A DNA stretch of 64,000 nucleotides from CAWEWH01 sp963812775 (GCA_963812775.1 CAWEWH010000005.1:434001-498000), one strand, 5' to 3'; positions 8,386 through 18,027 are shown, counted from the first letter of the stretch. The notes: generated by a model from the sequence alone, not told the origin. Made by a program: numbers and translations.

Positions 8386-9609
8386 TCAGGCGTCCGCGAT
8401 CGCGTAGATGCCTTCCGCGCCGATGCCGGATTCCTGCATCATGCGGGCCCGGGCTCGCAGCTTCTCGGTCTCGCTCTTTAGTTGTCCGCAGGCCGCCAAG
8501 ATGTCGCGGCCGCGCGGCGTCCTCACCGGGCTCGCATAGCCGGCCTTGAAGACGATCTCGGAGAAGCGCTCGATCGTCTCCCAGTCGGAGCATTCGTATG
8601 TCGTGCCCGGCCATGGATTGAACGGGATGAGATTGATTTTCGCCGGGATGCCCTTCAAGAGCCGCACCAGCTCGCGGGCGTCCCGCGCGCTGTCGTTGAC
8701 GCCCTTCAGCATCACGTACTCGAAGGTGATGCGCTTGGCGTTGGAGACGCCGGGATAATTGCGGCAGGCGTCGAGCAGCGCGGCGATCGGATACTTCTTG
8801 TTGAGCGGCACGAGCTCGTTGCGCAGATCGTCGCGCGTCGCGTGCAGCGAGATCGCCAGCATGGCGCCGATCTCCTCGCCGGCGCGCTTGATCATCGGCA
8901 CGACGCCGGAGGTGGAGAGCGTGATGCGGCGGCGGCCGACCGACAGGCCCTCGCCGTCCGTCACCACGTCCATGGCGGCCTTGACGTTGTCGAGATTGTA
9001 GAGCGGCTCGCCCATGCCCATGAGCACGATGTTGGTGACGTAGCGGCCGCCGTCGCTCGGCACGAAAGCGCCGGCAGGCGGCGCGGTGTTGGGCCAGTCG
9101 CCGAGCCGGTCGCGCGCCACCATCACCTGCGCGACGATCTCGGCGGCCGAGAGGTTGCGCACCAGCTTCTGGGTGCCGGTGTGACAGAACGTGCAGGTGA
9201 GCGTGCAGCCCACCTGGCTCGAAATGCACAGCGTGCCGCGATCGACTTCGGGGATGTAGACGCACTCGATCTCCGCGCCGCGCTCATGCGGCCCCGTTGC
9301 GGCCAGGCGGATGAGCCATTTGCGTGTGCCGTCCTGCGACACCTGCTCGGCCGCCACCGTCGGGCGCTCCAGCGAGTGGGCGTCGGCGAGCTTGGCGCGC
9401 AGCTCCTTGCCGATCGTCGTCATGGCGGCGAAGTCGGTGGCACCGCGAACATAGAGCCAGTGCCACAGCTGCCCGACCCGCATATTGAGCTCGCGCTCGG
9501 GCACGCCGAGGGCCGCGAAGACTGCCTTGAGCCCGGCGCGGCCGAGCCCGACGAGCGACGATTTTGGCGTCGGCTCAGTCTTGGGCGTCTGTGACGTGGT
9601 CGTGGTCAT
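8386..9609 (-). CDS. rlmN: Dual-specificity RNA methyltransferase RlmN (23S rRNA A2503 / tRNA A37)
   Basis: The 407-residue radical-SAM enzyme carries the 4Fe-4S cluster motif as CTLTCTFC and the preceding RGTLCISSQVGC. The family's reactive cysteine near the C-terminus is present in DILAACGQL. Other signature blocks are GMGEPLYN (SAM binding) and STSGVVP. RlmN methylates C2 of A2503 in 23S rRNA and of A37 in some tRNAs. The ATG at 9609 (MTTTTSQ) is preferred to an ATG five codons upstream because homologues usually begin with a short polar leader; this choice is not secure. It lies downstream of ialB on the same strand. Confidence 0.96.
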   Translation of the reverse strand: MTTTTSQTPKTEPTPKSSLVGLGRAGLKAVFAALGVPERELNMRVGQLWHWLYVRGATDFAAMTTIGKELRAKLADAHSLERPTVAAEQVSQDGTRKWLIRLAATGPHERGAEIECVYIPEVDRGTLCISSQVGCTLTCTFCHTGTQKLVRNLSAAEIVAQVMVARDRLGDWPNTAPPAGAFVPSDGGRYVTNIVLMGMGEPLYNLDNVKAAMDVVTDGEGLSVGRRRITLSTSGVVPMIKRAGEEIGAMLAISLHATRDDLRNELVPLNKKYPIAALLDACRNYPGVSNAKRITFEYVMLKGVNDSARDARELVRLLKGIPAKINLIPFNPWPGTTYECSDWETIERFSEIVFKAGYASPVRTPRGRDILAACGQLKSETEKLRARARMMQESGIGAEGIYAIADA

Positions 9610-9627
9610 CGATCCTTCAAACACAAG

Positions 9628-9645
9628 CGCGGCCCGCAGGCCGCG
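9628..9645 (-). terminator. Hairpin between ialB and rlmN
   Basis: A 7-bp GC stem (CGCGGCC / GGCCGCG) with a four-base loop lies between the two minus-strand genes and is followed on the minus strand by a T-rich stretch. It may end the ialB transcript. Confidence 0.35.
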
Positions 9646-9702
9646 TTGTCTTGTCTATCAGCTCCGAAGATGGGGAGCCATGGCGCCGCCGTGAAGACGG
9701 CT

Positions 9703-10404
9703 TTACGGGCACTCGCGCTGCACGCGGGCAAAGGCCTCGTTGAAGCCCTTCAGCGAATATTCGTCGGTGAGCTTGCTGCCGCGCTTCGATTCCGAGCGGA
9801 TCACCAGCTTCTCGCCTTTCTTGAGCGCGTCGACGACGCGTCCCTCCTCGGCCGGGTTCTTGACCCAGGCGTTGGCCAGCTTGGTGACGAGTGCAAAGTT
9901 CGTCTGGCCGATCGCCGCCATGGCGTCGACGCCCTCCTTGGCCGGAAAGCCCATCACCAGGCTGACCTCGTTGCGCACCCCGTCGGCCGGCTGGCTCGAG
10001 ACGAACAGATAGGCGGGGTCGCGATTGAGGTTCTTGGGCTCACGGTTCTTCGGCTGCGTCATGGCATAGCAGACCTTCGATCGGTCGCGCTGCGCCGCAT
10101 AGGCGCCCCAATCGCCGAAGCTGGCGAGCAGCGTCGCCTGGCCGCCGCCCGGTGCCTGCGCCGCGGCGGCGGCCGCCTGGTTCTGGCTTTGCGGCCCCTT
10201 TTGTGCGGCCTGCACCGGGGCCCCCTTGGGGGCAGCCTGTGCGGGGGCACCCTTCGGGGCTGCCTTCCCGCCCGAAGGCTGCTGCGCCGGCGCCGGCCAT
10301 GTGGCGGCAACGAGCGCCGCCGCACCGGCCACGAGGACGGCGAGGCGCCGGGCGCCGGCCGGCGCTCCGACGAGGGTTTGTGGTCGAGCAAGGAATTGGT
10401 TCAT
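9703..10404 (-). CDS. Invasion-associated locus B (IalB) family protein
   Basis: The 233-residue protein has a signal sequence (about 10-40), then a low-complexity Ala/Pro/Gln/Lys linker with repeated KGAPxQAA units (about 47-85) and a C-terminal IalB domain starting FGDWGAYAAQRDRSKVCYA. The domain retains the family's VCYA and the closing VQRECP cysteine. The family is named after a Bartonella locus, but it is widespread in free-living Hyphomicrobiales and probably acts in the periplasm or outer membrane; its biochemical role is unknown. ATG 10404 directly precedes the signal sequence. Confidence 0.88.
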   Translation of the reverse strand: MNQFLARPQTLVGAPAGARRLAVLVAGAAALVAATWPAPAQQPSGGKAAPKGAPAQAAPKGAPVQAAQKGPQSQNQAAAAAAQAPGGGQATLLASFGDWGAYAAQRDRSKVCYAMTQPKNREPKNLNRDPAYLFVSSQPADGVRNEVSLVMGFPAKEGVDAMAAIGQTNFALVTKLANAWVKNPAEEGRVVDALKKGEKLVIRSESKRGSKLTDEYSLKGFNEAFARVQRECP

Positions 10405-10595
10405 CGGCGGACCATAACAGATGAAAACGCGGCGAGGCCGCGCACGCATGAATGCCATAAACCGACCGAAACTGGCAAAATTTCGATTCCGGCCGGCCCC
10501 ATGAACGAGCCGCAACCGCGGGCGGCGGCCGCGGGGTTTCCCCGCGCCCCATCAGCCGTTACACCCCTCGTCAAACAGGAAGCAGGAGACAGCCC

Positions 10596-11381
10596 ATGAA
10601 GCTTGATGGTTCGGTCGCAGCCCTCGTCACCGGCGGAGCCTCCGGGCTTGGCGAGGCCACTGCCAGGATGCTGGCCGGCCAAGGCGTCAAGGTGGCCATC
10701 CTCGACCTCAATGCCGAGCGCGGCGGCAAGCTCGCGGGCGAGATCAAGGGTCTGTTCGTGCAGACCGACGTGTCCAAGGAGGATTTGGTGGAGGCCGCGC
10801 TGGCGCGCGCCACGGACGCGCACGGCCCTGCCCGCATCGTCGTCAACTGCGCCGGCATCGGCGCCGCCAAGCGCACCGTCGCCAAGAAGCGCGACTCGGG
10901 CGAGCTTATCGCTCACGATCTCGCGACCTTTTCGCGGGTGATCGGCGTCAACCTCATCGGCAGCTTCAACGTCATCGCCAAGGCGTCGGCCGCCATGGCC
11001 GGCTTGAAGCCCGCGACCCCCGACGGCGGGCGCGGCGTCATCGTCTGCACCGCCTCGGTGGCGGCGGAGGATGGGCAGATCGGCCAAGCCGCCTATTCGG
11101 CCTCCAAGGGCGGTGTCGTCGGCATGACGCTGCCGATCGCCCGCGATCTCGCCATGTACGGCATCCGCATCGTCACCATCATGCCGGGCCTGTTCGCGAC
11201 GCCGCTGTTCGACACGCTGTCGCCGGAGGCGAGACAGTCGCTCGCCTCTTCCGTGCCGTTCCCGCAGCGCCTCGGCACGCCCGATGAATATTCCGGACTG
11301 GTGCGGACCATCCTGGAAAACGACATGCTCAACGGCACGGCGATTCGCCTTGACGGCGCCATCCGCATGGCGCCGCGCTAG
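10596..11381 (+). CDS. Short-chain dehydrogenase/reductase (HSD17B10 / 3-hydroxyacyl-CoA dehydrogenase type-2-like)
   Basis: The 261-residue Rossmann-fold enzyme has the NAD-binding TGGASGLGEATA, the NCAGIG structural motif, the catalytic YSASK (Ser-Tyr-Lys set with TASVAA upstream) and the PGLFATPLF segment typical of type-2 3-hydroxyacyl-CoA dehydrogenases. Such enzymes oxidise short-chain 3-hydroxyacyl-CoA or related alcohols with NAD+. A GGAG ribosome-binding site lies before the ATG. It is followed after about 50 bases by the HAD gene on the same strand. The exact substrate is inferred from family resemblance only. Confidence 0.88.
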   Translation: MKLDGSVAALVTGGASGLGEATARMLAGQGVKVAILDLNAERGGKLAGEIKGLFVQTDVSKEDLVEAALARATDAHGPARIVVNCAGIGAAKRTVAKKRDSGELIAHDLATFSRVIGVNLIGSFNVIAKASAAMAGLKPATPDGGRGVIVCTASVAAEDGQIGQAAYSASKGGVVGMTLPIARDLAMYGIRIVTIMPGLFATPLFDTLSPEARQSLASSVPFPQRLGTPDEYSGLVRTILENDMLNGTAIRLDGAIRMAPR

Positions 11382-11430
11382 CAAGGGCCATCATCGGGCG
11401 GCGGCGGCGCGGAGCGTTTGTGCGAAATCA

Positions 11431-12164
11431 ATGTCTCTACCCAAGGCGATTCTATTCGACCTCGATGACACGATCCTGTCGGCCTACAACCGGCCGCTGG
11501 ACGCGTGGACCGCGGTGATCGGCGAATTCGCGGCCGAGCTCACCGTGCCGGTCATCGACGTCGCACGTGCCATGTTGGTGTCGGGAGCGGAATTTTGGGC
11601 CGACGCGTCGCGGCACAAGCATTGGCGCCAGCGCCTCGACGAGGCGCGACGCCGCGTCGCCGTCGATGCCTTGGCGCGCCTCGCAGCCGAGGGCCACCGC
11701 CTGCCGGGCGGCGATTTCGCCACCCGGCTCGCCAACCGCTTCAATCAGTACCGCGAGGAGCAGCTTTGCTTCTTCCCGGGCGCCTGCGAGACCATCGATG
11801 CCTTGAAGGCGCGTGGCGTGCGGCTCGCGCTGGTCACCAATGGCGCCGCCGAGCCGCAGCGCGCCAAGGTCGAGTCCGCTTCGACCTGGCGCGCCGCTTC
11901 GACCACGTGCAGATCGAGGGCGAGCACGGCTTCGGCAAGCCGGAAGAGCGCGCCTATCTGCACGCCATGCAGGCGCTCGGCGTCGCGCCGGCCGACACCT
12001 GGATGGTGGGCGACAATCTCGAATGGGAAGTGGCCGCCCCGCAGCGCCTCGGCATCTACGCCATCTGGCACGACGTGCTGGGCGAAGGCCTGCCGAAAGG
12101 CAGCCCGGTCAAACCCGACCGCATCATCCGCGCGCTCGGTGAGCTATTGCCGCAGGAGGCGTGA
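11431..12164 (+). CDS. HAD-family hydrolase, frameshifted
   Basis: The N-terminal part reads ILFDLDDTIL (HAD motif I with both aspartates) and VTNGAAEPQRAK (motif II). The continuation, HVQIEGEHGFGKPEERAY (Lys motif) and WMVGDNLEWEVAAPQRLG (motif IV acidic residues), lies in another frame. The shift occurs near 11873-11876 within GAGTCCGC; removing two bases there joins the halves into a normal protein of about 240 residues. HAD hydrolases of this type dephosphorylate small phosphorylated metabolites. Full conservation on both sides of the break suggests sequencing error, not decay. Confidence 0.85.
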
Positions 12165-12698
12165 TCACCCCAACGGATAGGCCGCCTCGACCACATAAGG
12201 GCCGCCGCCGACGGAGTCGCGCGACGAGAACAGCACGAAGCGATTGGCCGTGAAGGAGAGCGACCGGAAGGCGCCGCGGCTCGCCAGGTAGTCGGCGACA
12301 TCGATGGGCGAGGCGTCGCGCAGGCGCGCCAAGGTCACGTGCGGCGTGAACTTGCGCGTTTCGGGCGCCACGCCCGCGGCCCGCACGCGCCGTTCCTGGG
12401 CGCTGTAGAGATCGGCGATCTCGGCCGACGGCACAGCGCGCGCGAACACGGCGCGCGGGCGGCCGCCGCCGAAGCTCGACAGCCCGTCGAGCACCACCGT
12501 GATGGGCCGGTGGTGGACCTCGCCCAGCAGCTGATAGATGTCGCGCGCCATGGCGTGGTCGATGTCGCCGATGAAGCGCAAGGTGATGTGATAGTTCTCG
12601 GGATCGATCCAACGGGCGCCCGGCAGGCCGCCGCGAAATTGCGCCAGTGTGTCGGCGATGTCGCCGGGGATTTCGAGGCCGGTGAACAGGCGGGGCAT
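12165..12698 (-). CDS. thpR: RNA 2',3'-cyclic phosphodiesterase (2H phosphoesterase)
   Basis: The 177-residue protein has the two HxTx motifs that define the 2H superfamily, His37 (HITL) and His120 (HVTL), in the spacing expected for ThpR/LigT. The opening RLFTGLEIPG and the FGGGRPRAVFA segment fit the same family. These enzymes hydrolyse 2',3'-cyclic phosphodiester ends of RNA and have weak 2'-5' ligase activity. It is convergent with the HAD gene, with adjacent stop codons and no gap. A REP-type repeat lies just upstream. Confidence 0.92.
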   Translation of the reverse strand: MPRLFTGLEIPGDIADTLAQFRGGLPGARWIDPENYHITLRFIGDIDHAMARDIYQLLGEVHHRPITVVLDGLSSFGGGRPRAVFARAVPSAEIADLYSAQERRVRAAGVAPETRKFTPHVTLARLRDASPIDVADYLASRGAFRSLSFTANRFVLFSSRDSVGGGPYVVEAAYPLG

Positions 12699-12723
12699 CG
12701 CTCGGCTCCGACGGAAATCTAGC

Positions 12724-12769
12724 GCATGATCCCGAAAAGTGTGCGCGGTTTTCGGATGAGAGCAGGATC
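12724..12769. repeat. REP-type intergenic repeat, copy 1
   Basis: GCATGATCCCGAAAAGTGTG followed by CGGTTTTCGGATGAGAGCAGGATC. The block recurs as an inverted copy at 20413-20455 with a few substitutions and matches in style a very common intergenic element of Hyphomicrobiales genomes. It lies between thpR and the arylesterase gene. Confidence 0.75.
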
Positions 12770-12801
12770 GACCCCAGGTGCCATTGTCGGGTGGGGAAGG
12801 G

Positions 12802-13545
12802 TCAGCCTTCCCGCCGCAGCCGGGAAATGAATTGCTCGACGCTCGGCATGATGCGCTCGACGATCACCTTCACGCCGGCCGCATTGGGGTGCAGCCCATC
12901 ACTCTGGTTGAGCTCGCGCTGCGCCGCGATGCCGTCGAGGAAGAACGGGTAAAGGACGAGGTTGTGCTTCTTGGCAAGCCTCGGGAAGACGGCGTCGAAA
13001 CTGGCCTGGTATTCGGGCCCGAGGTTGGGCGACGCCCGCATGCCCGTCAGCATGACGGCGATGCCGCGGCCCTTGAGCTTGGCGATGATGCTGTCCAGCG
13101 CCTGCTCGGTCAGCGCCGGGCTCAGGCCGCGCAGCATGTCGTTGGCGCCGAGCTCGAGGATCACCGCATCGGTGCCGGCCGGCACCGACCAGTCGAGACG
13201 GTCGAGGCCCCCCGCCGTCGTGTCGCCCGAGACGCCGGCATTGCCGACCGTGACGGCGTAGCCCTTGGCCTTCAGGGCCGCCTCGAGCACCACCGGGAAG
13301 GCGGCACTTTGCGGCAGATCGTAGCCGGCCGTCAGGCTGTCGCCAAAAGCCACGATTTTCAGCGGTCGCGATTGCGCCAGCGCCGTGTCCTGCCCGAAAG
13401 GCAGCGTTAATGCGGTCATGACGAGAGTGCCGAGCGCAACGAGACATTGGACGGCCGCCAACCTCGTCCCATATGACGGGGCGCGGGCGCTTTCACGTGA
13501 CGGGCGGCCAAGGCGGCTTGAGAGAAGGCTCAAAAGGGGGCGCAT
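12802..13545 (-). CDS. SGNH/GDSL-type arylesterase / acyl-CoA thioesterase I
   Basis: The SGNH-hydrolase blocks are complete: FGDSLTAGY (block I, catalytic Ser), GVSGDTTAGG (block II Gly), LGANDMLRG (block III Asn) and SDGLHPNAAG (block V Asp and His). The family (TesA-like) hydrolyses esters and thioesters in the periplasm. An N-terminal hydrophobic stretch before QDTALAQS is likely a signal peptide. If translation starts at 13545 the ATG shares the palindrome CATG with the divergent ABC gene; an internal ATG about 43 codons in (MTALTLPFG) is an alternative start. The divergent gene order with ABC/FtsX is common in this order. Confidence 0.9.
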   Translation of the reverse strand: MRPLLSLLSSRLGRPSRESARAPSYGTRLAAVQCLVALGTLVMTALTLPFGQDTALAQSRPLKIVAFGDSLTAGYDLPQSAAFPVVLEAALKAKGYAVTVGNAGVSGDTTAGGLDRLDWSVPAGTDAVILELGANDMLRGLSPALTEQALDSIIAKLKGRGIAVMLTGMRASPNLGPEYQASFDAVFPRLAKKHNLVLYPFFLDGIAAQRELNQSDGLHPNAAGVKVIVERIMPSVEQFISRLRREG

Positions 13546-14275
13546 GGATCAGCGGCTGGAGCAGCGGATCGAGGCCAAGAGCCAAGACCGCGACGACCAT
13601 ATGGCCATCGTGCTGGAAGATGTCCACCTCAGCCTCGGACGCGGCCCCGCCCGCGTGCACATCCTCAAGGGGATCTCGCTTGCCATCCCGCCCGGCGAGG
13701 CGGTGGGCCTGGTCGGCCCTTCGGGGTCCGGCAAGTCGACGCTCCTGATGACGCTGGCCGGTCTTGAACGGCCCGATTCCGGCCATGTGGCGATTGCCGG
13801 CCAGGACTTGGGCGCCCTCGACGAGGACGGCTTGGCGCGCTTTCGCGGCCGCCATATCGGCATCGTGTTCCAGTCGTTCCACCTCGTTCCGACCATGACG
13901 GCCTTGGAGAACGTGGCGTTGCCGCTGGAACTCGCCGGTGATGCCGCTTCGCACGAGCGCGCCGCCGCCGAGCTTGCCGCCGTCGGACTTGCCGAGCGCA
14001 TGACGCATTATCCGGCGCAGCTCTCTGGCGGCGAGCAGCAGCGCGTCGCCATCGCGCGCGCGGTGGTGGCCAACCCGGCCATCCTGGTGGCCGACGAGCC
14101 CACCGGCAATCTCGACGAGGCGACCGGCAAGAGCATCATCGACCTCCTGTTCGCGCTGAAACGCGACCGCGGCTCGACCCTGATCCTCGTCACCCACGAC
14201 GTGACGCTTGCCAAGCGCTGCGACCGTATCGTGCGCCTGCGCTCTGGCCGCATCGAGCCAGGAGCGGCGGCGTGA
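13544..14275 (+). CDS. ABC transporter ATP-binding protein (LolD/YbbA-like)
   Basis: The 243-residue ATPase shows Walker A (GPSGSGKST), Q-loop (FQSFHLVP), the ABC signature LSGGEQQR, Walker B (ILVADEPTGNLD) and the H-loop (LVTHD). The EPTGNLDEATG segment and short length place it in the MacB/LolD/YbbA group that partners FtsX-type permeases. The permease follows at once. Together with the adjacent TesA-like esterase this is the ybbA-ybbP-tesA arrangement; the transported substrate of that system is uncertain. Confidence 0.93.
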   Translation: MDQRLEQRIEAKSQDRDDHMAIVLEDVHLSLGRGPARVHILKGISLAIPPGEAVGLVGPSGSGKSTLLMTLAGLERPDSGHVAIAGQDLGALDEDGLARFRGRHIGIVFQSFHLVPTMTALENVALPLELAGDAASHERAAAELAAVGLAERMTHYPAQLSGGEQQRVAIARAVVANPAILVADEPTGNLDEATGKSIIDLLFALKRDRGSTLILVTHDVTLAKRCDRIVRLRSGRIEPGAAA

Positions 14276-14300
14276 ACCGGGCGAGGCAGCAGCCTCGGCT

Positions 14301-14446
14301 TCACCCTCCCCTCGAGGGGGGAGGTCGATCAACGAGCGAGAGCGAGTTGATCGGGGTGGGGTGAGCCATGAGCGTCAACGGAATTTCACCCCACCCCGGC
14401 TCGAATGCTTTGCATTCTCGCCGACCCTCCCCCTCAGGGGAGGGTG
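14301..14446. repeat. Intergenic palindromic repeat of the CCCTCCCCT/GGGGAGGG type
   Basis: Outer arms CACCCTCCCCTCGAGGGGGG and CCTCCCCCTCAGGGGAGGGTG flank inner arms GGGGTGGGGTGAG / TTCACCCCACCCC. This nested inverted repeat, typical of Hyphomicrobiales intergenic DNA, sits between the ABC ATPase stop and the first conserved codons of the permease. It may encode the extreme N-terminus of the permease. Confidence 0.75.
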
Positions 14447-16981
14447 GCTGCCCCTGACCCTGCGGCTCGCCCTGCGCGAGCTGCGCGGCGGCATTCGCGG
14501 CTTCGGTATTTTTCTCGCCTGCATCGCGCTCGGCGTCATGGCCATTGCCGGGGTCGCGTCGGTGTCGCGCAGCCTCACCGAGGGCCTCGCCAAGGAAGGC
14601 CGCCGCATCCTCGGCGGCGACGTGGCGCTCTCCCTCGTGCAGCGCGAGGCGAGCGCGGCGGAACGCGCCTTCGTGGTCCGCCACGGCGACAGCGCCTCCG
14701 TCGCCACCATGCGGGCCATGGCGATTGCCGGCGACAAGGGCTCGGCGCTGGTCGAGCTCAAGGCCGTCGACGCCGCCTATCCGACGGTCGGCACGCTGGA
14801 GGCCGAGCCGGCCCGGCCCATCGGCGAGCTCCTCGCCGCCCGCGACGGCGCCTACGGGGCCGTCGCCGATCCGGTGCTGCTGGCGCGCCTCGACCTCAAG
14901 GTCGGCGACCGCATCAATCTCGGCAATCTGCCTCTCGTCATCACCGCCGCGCTGGTGTCGGAGCCCGACAAGATCGCCGCCGGCGTCGGTTTCGGGCCGC
15001 GCCTTCTCGTCAGCCAGGACGCGCTGCGCGCCACGGGCCTGCTGCAGCCCGGCACGCTCGTGCGCTGGACCTACCGCGTCGTGCTGCCGCCCGGCAGCGG
15101 CGATGCCGGCCTCGAGGCCTTCGCACGCGACGCCAAGGCGCAATTCCCCGAGGCCGGCTGGGACATCCGCTCGCGCCTCAACGCGGCACCGCAATTCGCC
15201 CGCAACATCGAGCGCTTCGGCCAGTTCCTCACCCTCGTCGGCCTGACCGCCCTGATGGTGGGCGGCGTCGGCGTCGCCAACGCCGTGCGCGCCTTCGTCG
15301 ACCGCCAGCGTCCGACCATCGGCACGCTGAAGAGCCTCGGCGCCTCGGGCTCGCGCGTCGTCGCCATCTATCTCACGCAGGTGATGCTGATCGCGTTGAT
15401 CGGTGTTGCCATCGGGCTCGTGCTCGGGGCGGTCATGCCGTTCCTCGCCGTCTGGCTCGGCGGCTCGCTGCTGCCCATTCCCATCGAGCCGGTCATGGCG
15501 CCGGCCGAGCTGCTGCTCGCCGCGCTCTACGGCGCCCTCATCGCGCTGGCGTTCGCCATCGTGCCGCTCGGCCGCGCCCACGACGTGCCGGTGGCCGGCC
15601 TCTTCCGCGACATCGTTGAGCCGGAGCGGCGCTGGCCGCGTCGCCGCTATCTCGTCGGCCTCGCGCTCGCGGTGGCGGCCATCGTGGCACTTGCCGCGAT
15701 CTTCGCCTTCGACCGCCGCGTCGCCATGCTGTACATGGCCTCGGCGGTGGGCGCCTTCGTGCTGCTGCGCCTCGTCGCCGCCGGCATCATGGGGCTGGCG
15801 CGCCGCCTGCCGCGTCCGCGCGCCACCGCGCCGCGCCTGGCGCTCGCCAACATTCATCGTCCCGGCGCGCTCACCCCCTCCCTCGTGCTGTCGCTCGGTC
15901 TCGGCGTCACGCTGATGGTGGCGCTCACCCTGATCGACGCCAGCATCCGCCGTCAGCTCACGCAATCGCTGCCGGCGCGCGCGCCGAGCTTTTTCTTCCT
16001 CGATGTTCCGAACCAGGAGGCCGATCGCTTCGCCGAATTCCTGGCGGCGCGCGTGCCGGGCGGAAAATTCGAGCGCGTGCCGATGATGCGCGGCCGCGTC
16101 GTCAGCCTGAAGGGCGTGCCGGCCGAGCGCATCAAGGCCGACGATCAGGTGGCCTGGGTGCTGGAAGGCGACCGCGGCATCACCTTCGCGGAGGCGCCGC
16201 CGGACGGGCGCGACCATCGTGGCCGGCGCCTGGTGGCCGGAGGACTATGACGGGCCGGCGCTGGTCTCCTTCGACAGCGAGATCGCCAAGAGCCTCGGCC
16301 TCGCGGTCGGCGACAGCATCGCGGTCAACGTCCTCGGCCGCACCATCGAGGCGAAGATCGCCAACCTGCGCTTCATCGAATGGCGCAACCTCGGCATCAA
16401 TTTCGTCATGGTGTTCTCGCCCAACACGTTTCGCGGCGCCCCCCACACGGTGCTCGCCACCTTGGCGCTGGCGCCCGGCGCCACCGCGGCCGACGAGGCG
16501 GCGCTGCTCAAGGCCGCGGCCGCCGCCTACCCGACGGTGACGAGCGTGCGGGTCAAGGACGCCCTGCAGGCCATCGACGACGTGGTCTCGCAGCTCGCCA
16601 TCGCCATCCAGGCTGCCAGCTCGGTCGCGCTTTTCGCGAGCCTGCTGGTGCTGGCCGGTGCGCTGGCGGCCGGCCACCGCGCCCGCCTCTACGACGCGGT
16701 CGTGCTCAAGACCTTGGGCGCCACCCGCTGGCGCCTGCTCGCCGCCTATGGCCTGGAATATGGCGCCCTTGGCGCGGCAACGGCGGTTTTCGGCATCGTG
16801 GCGGGCGCGTCGGCCGCCATGCTGGTGGTCACCCGCGTCATGAATCTGCCATTTACCATCTCGCTGGGCGGGCCGCTCGCGGCCGCCGCGCTCGCGGTGC
16901 TGCGTCACGGTCGGGCTTGGCCTTTCGGGCACCTGGCGCATCCTGGGGCAGAAACCGGCCGCTTACTTACGAAATCTTTAG
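14361..16981 (+). CDS. FtsX-like ABC transporter permease (YbbP-type), two frameshifts
   Basis: The protein is a large multi-pass permease with two FtsX/MacB-type membrane modules. Conserved residues start at LTLRLALRELRGGIRGF (14454), and the final transmembrane block reads TWRILGQKPAAYLRN before TAG 16981. Two +1 shifts interrupt it, near 16210 (GGGCGCGACC) and near 16899 (CTGCGTCAC); deleting one base at each restores about 870 residues. No ATG exists near the conserved start. The GTG at 14361 lies inside a repeat, so the true start is unclear. It pairs with the ATPase just upstream, probably moving a lipophilic substrate across or out of the inner membrane. Confidence 0.87.
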
Positions 16982-17087
16982 GATCGCGGCCGCTTTCCGG
17001 CTCCCTTGTGGGAAATCGCTGCCAAGCCTCATATTATGCGGGGTGCGTCGGATGTCCGGCGCCGAGGGGAAACCAACGAGGCTTTCC

Positions 17088-17887
17088 ATGTCCGACTGGA
17101 ATCGCGGGCTGCTCGGCGTAGGTACGGGCGTTGCCCGCACCACAGCGGCGCGAGGTCGATCAGGGCCTACGCGCCTTCATGCTGGGCGTCTACAACCACA
17201 TGACCACGGGCCTTGCCATTTCCGGCCTCGTGGCGCTCGCTCTCAATCAACTGGCGACGGCCGATAGCTCCACTGGCGCCGTCGCGCGGGCCGGCAACGT
17301 CTATCTGACGCAGTTCGGCTACTACCTGTACGCCACGCCGCTCAAGTGGGTGCTGATTTTCGCGCCGCTGGCCTTCATCTTCATCGCCGGCAGCCGCATG
17401 ATGACCATGTCGCCGGGGGCAGCCCGCGCCACCTTCTGGGCCTTCGCGGCCGTGATGGGCGCCTCGCTGTCGACCATTTTCCTGGTCTATACCAGCGCCT
17501 CCATCGTGCAGCGTCTTCTTCATCACCGCCGCCGCCTTCGGCGCGCTCAGCCTCTACGGCTACACGACGAAGAAGAGCCTGTCGGGATGGGGCTCGTTCC
17601 TGATGATGGGCGTGGTGGGCATCTTCATCGCCTGCCTGGTGAATCTCGGGCTTGCGGCTTTCGGCATTCAGTTTGCCGCGCTCACCTTCGCCATCTCCAT
17701 CATCGGCGTGCTGATCTTCGCTGGGTTGACGGCCTACGAGACGCAGCAGCTCAAGGAGATGTATCTCTACGGCAATTACGGGCCGGATGAGGCCGCCCGC
17801 GTCTCCATCTTCGGGGCGCTCAACCTCTATCTCGACTTCATCAACATGTTCCAGTTCCTGATGGTGCTCATCGGCGACCGCCGCTGA
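17088..17887 (+). CDS. BAX inhibitor-1 / YccA family membrane protein, two frameshifts
   Basis: Seven hydrophobic segments and the family motifs are present: IDQGLRA-type start (VDQGLRAFMLGVYNHMTTGL), TAAAFGALSLYGYTTKKSL, and the C-terminal FAGLTAYETQQLKEMY and LNLYLDFINMFQFLM. Bacterial members form pH-sensitive calcium leak channels or modulate FtsH; which applies here is unknown. Two +1 shifts, near 17125-17140 and near 17506 (GTGCAGCG), split it; each is repaired by removing one base. The ATG at 17088 follows a purine-rich leader. A clean terminator lies directly downstream. Confidence 0.87.
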
Positions 17888-17908
17888 CGCCACCGCCTGG
17901 ACGACAGG

Positions 17909-17936
17909 AAGGCCCCGCTTCGGCGGGGCCTTTTCG
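17909..17936 (+). terminator. Rho-independent terminator of the BAX inhibitor-1 gene
   Basis: AAGGCCCCGC - TTCG - GCGGGGCC followed by TTTT. An 8-bp or longer GC stem with a stable UUCG-like tetraloop and a U tract, 21 bases after the stop codon. Confidence 0.9.
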
Positions 17937-17940
17937 TTTG

Positions 17941-18027
17941 CGCGGATGCCCGCGCTTGTCGCGGGCATCCACGCCTTCTCGGATTCAACACGAAGGCGTG
18001 GATGGCCGGCACAAGGCCGGCCATGAC
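17941..18027. repeat. Triple-hairpin intergenic repeat
   Basis: Three consecutive inverted repeats: GGATGCCCGC/GCGGGCATCC, ACGCCTTC/GAAGGCGT and GGCCGG/CCGGCC. A similar GGCCGCGACAAGCGCGGCCATGACG remnant lies at 56131-56155, suggesting a dispersed family. Confidence 0.65.

Noticed and set aside
14301..16217. Minus-strand open frame of about 640 codons opposite the FtsX-type permease
   Set aside because: Composition (Arg, Asp, Glu, Gly, His) is typical of an antisense frame; the plus strand has conserved permease motifs.
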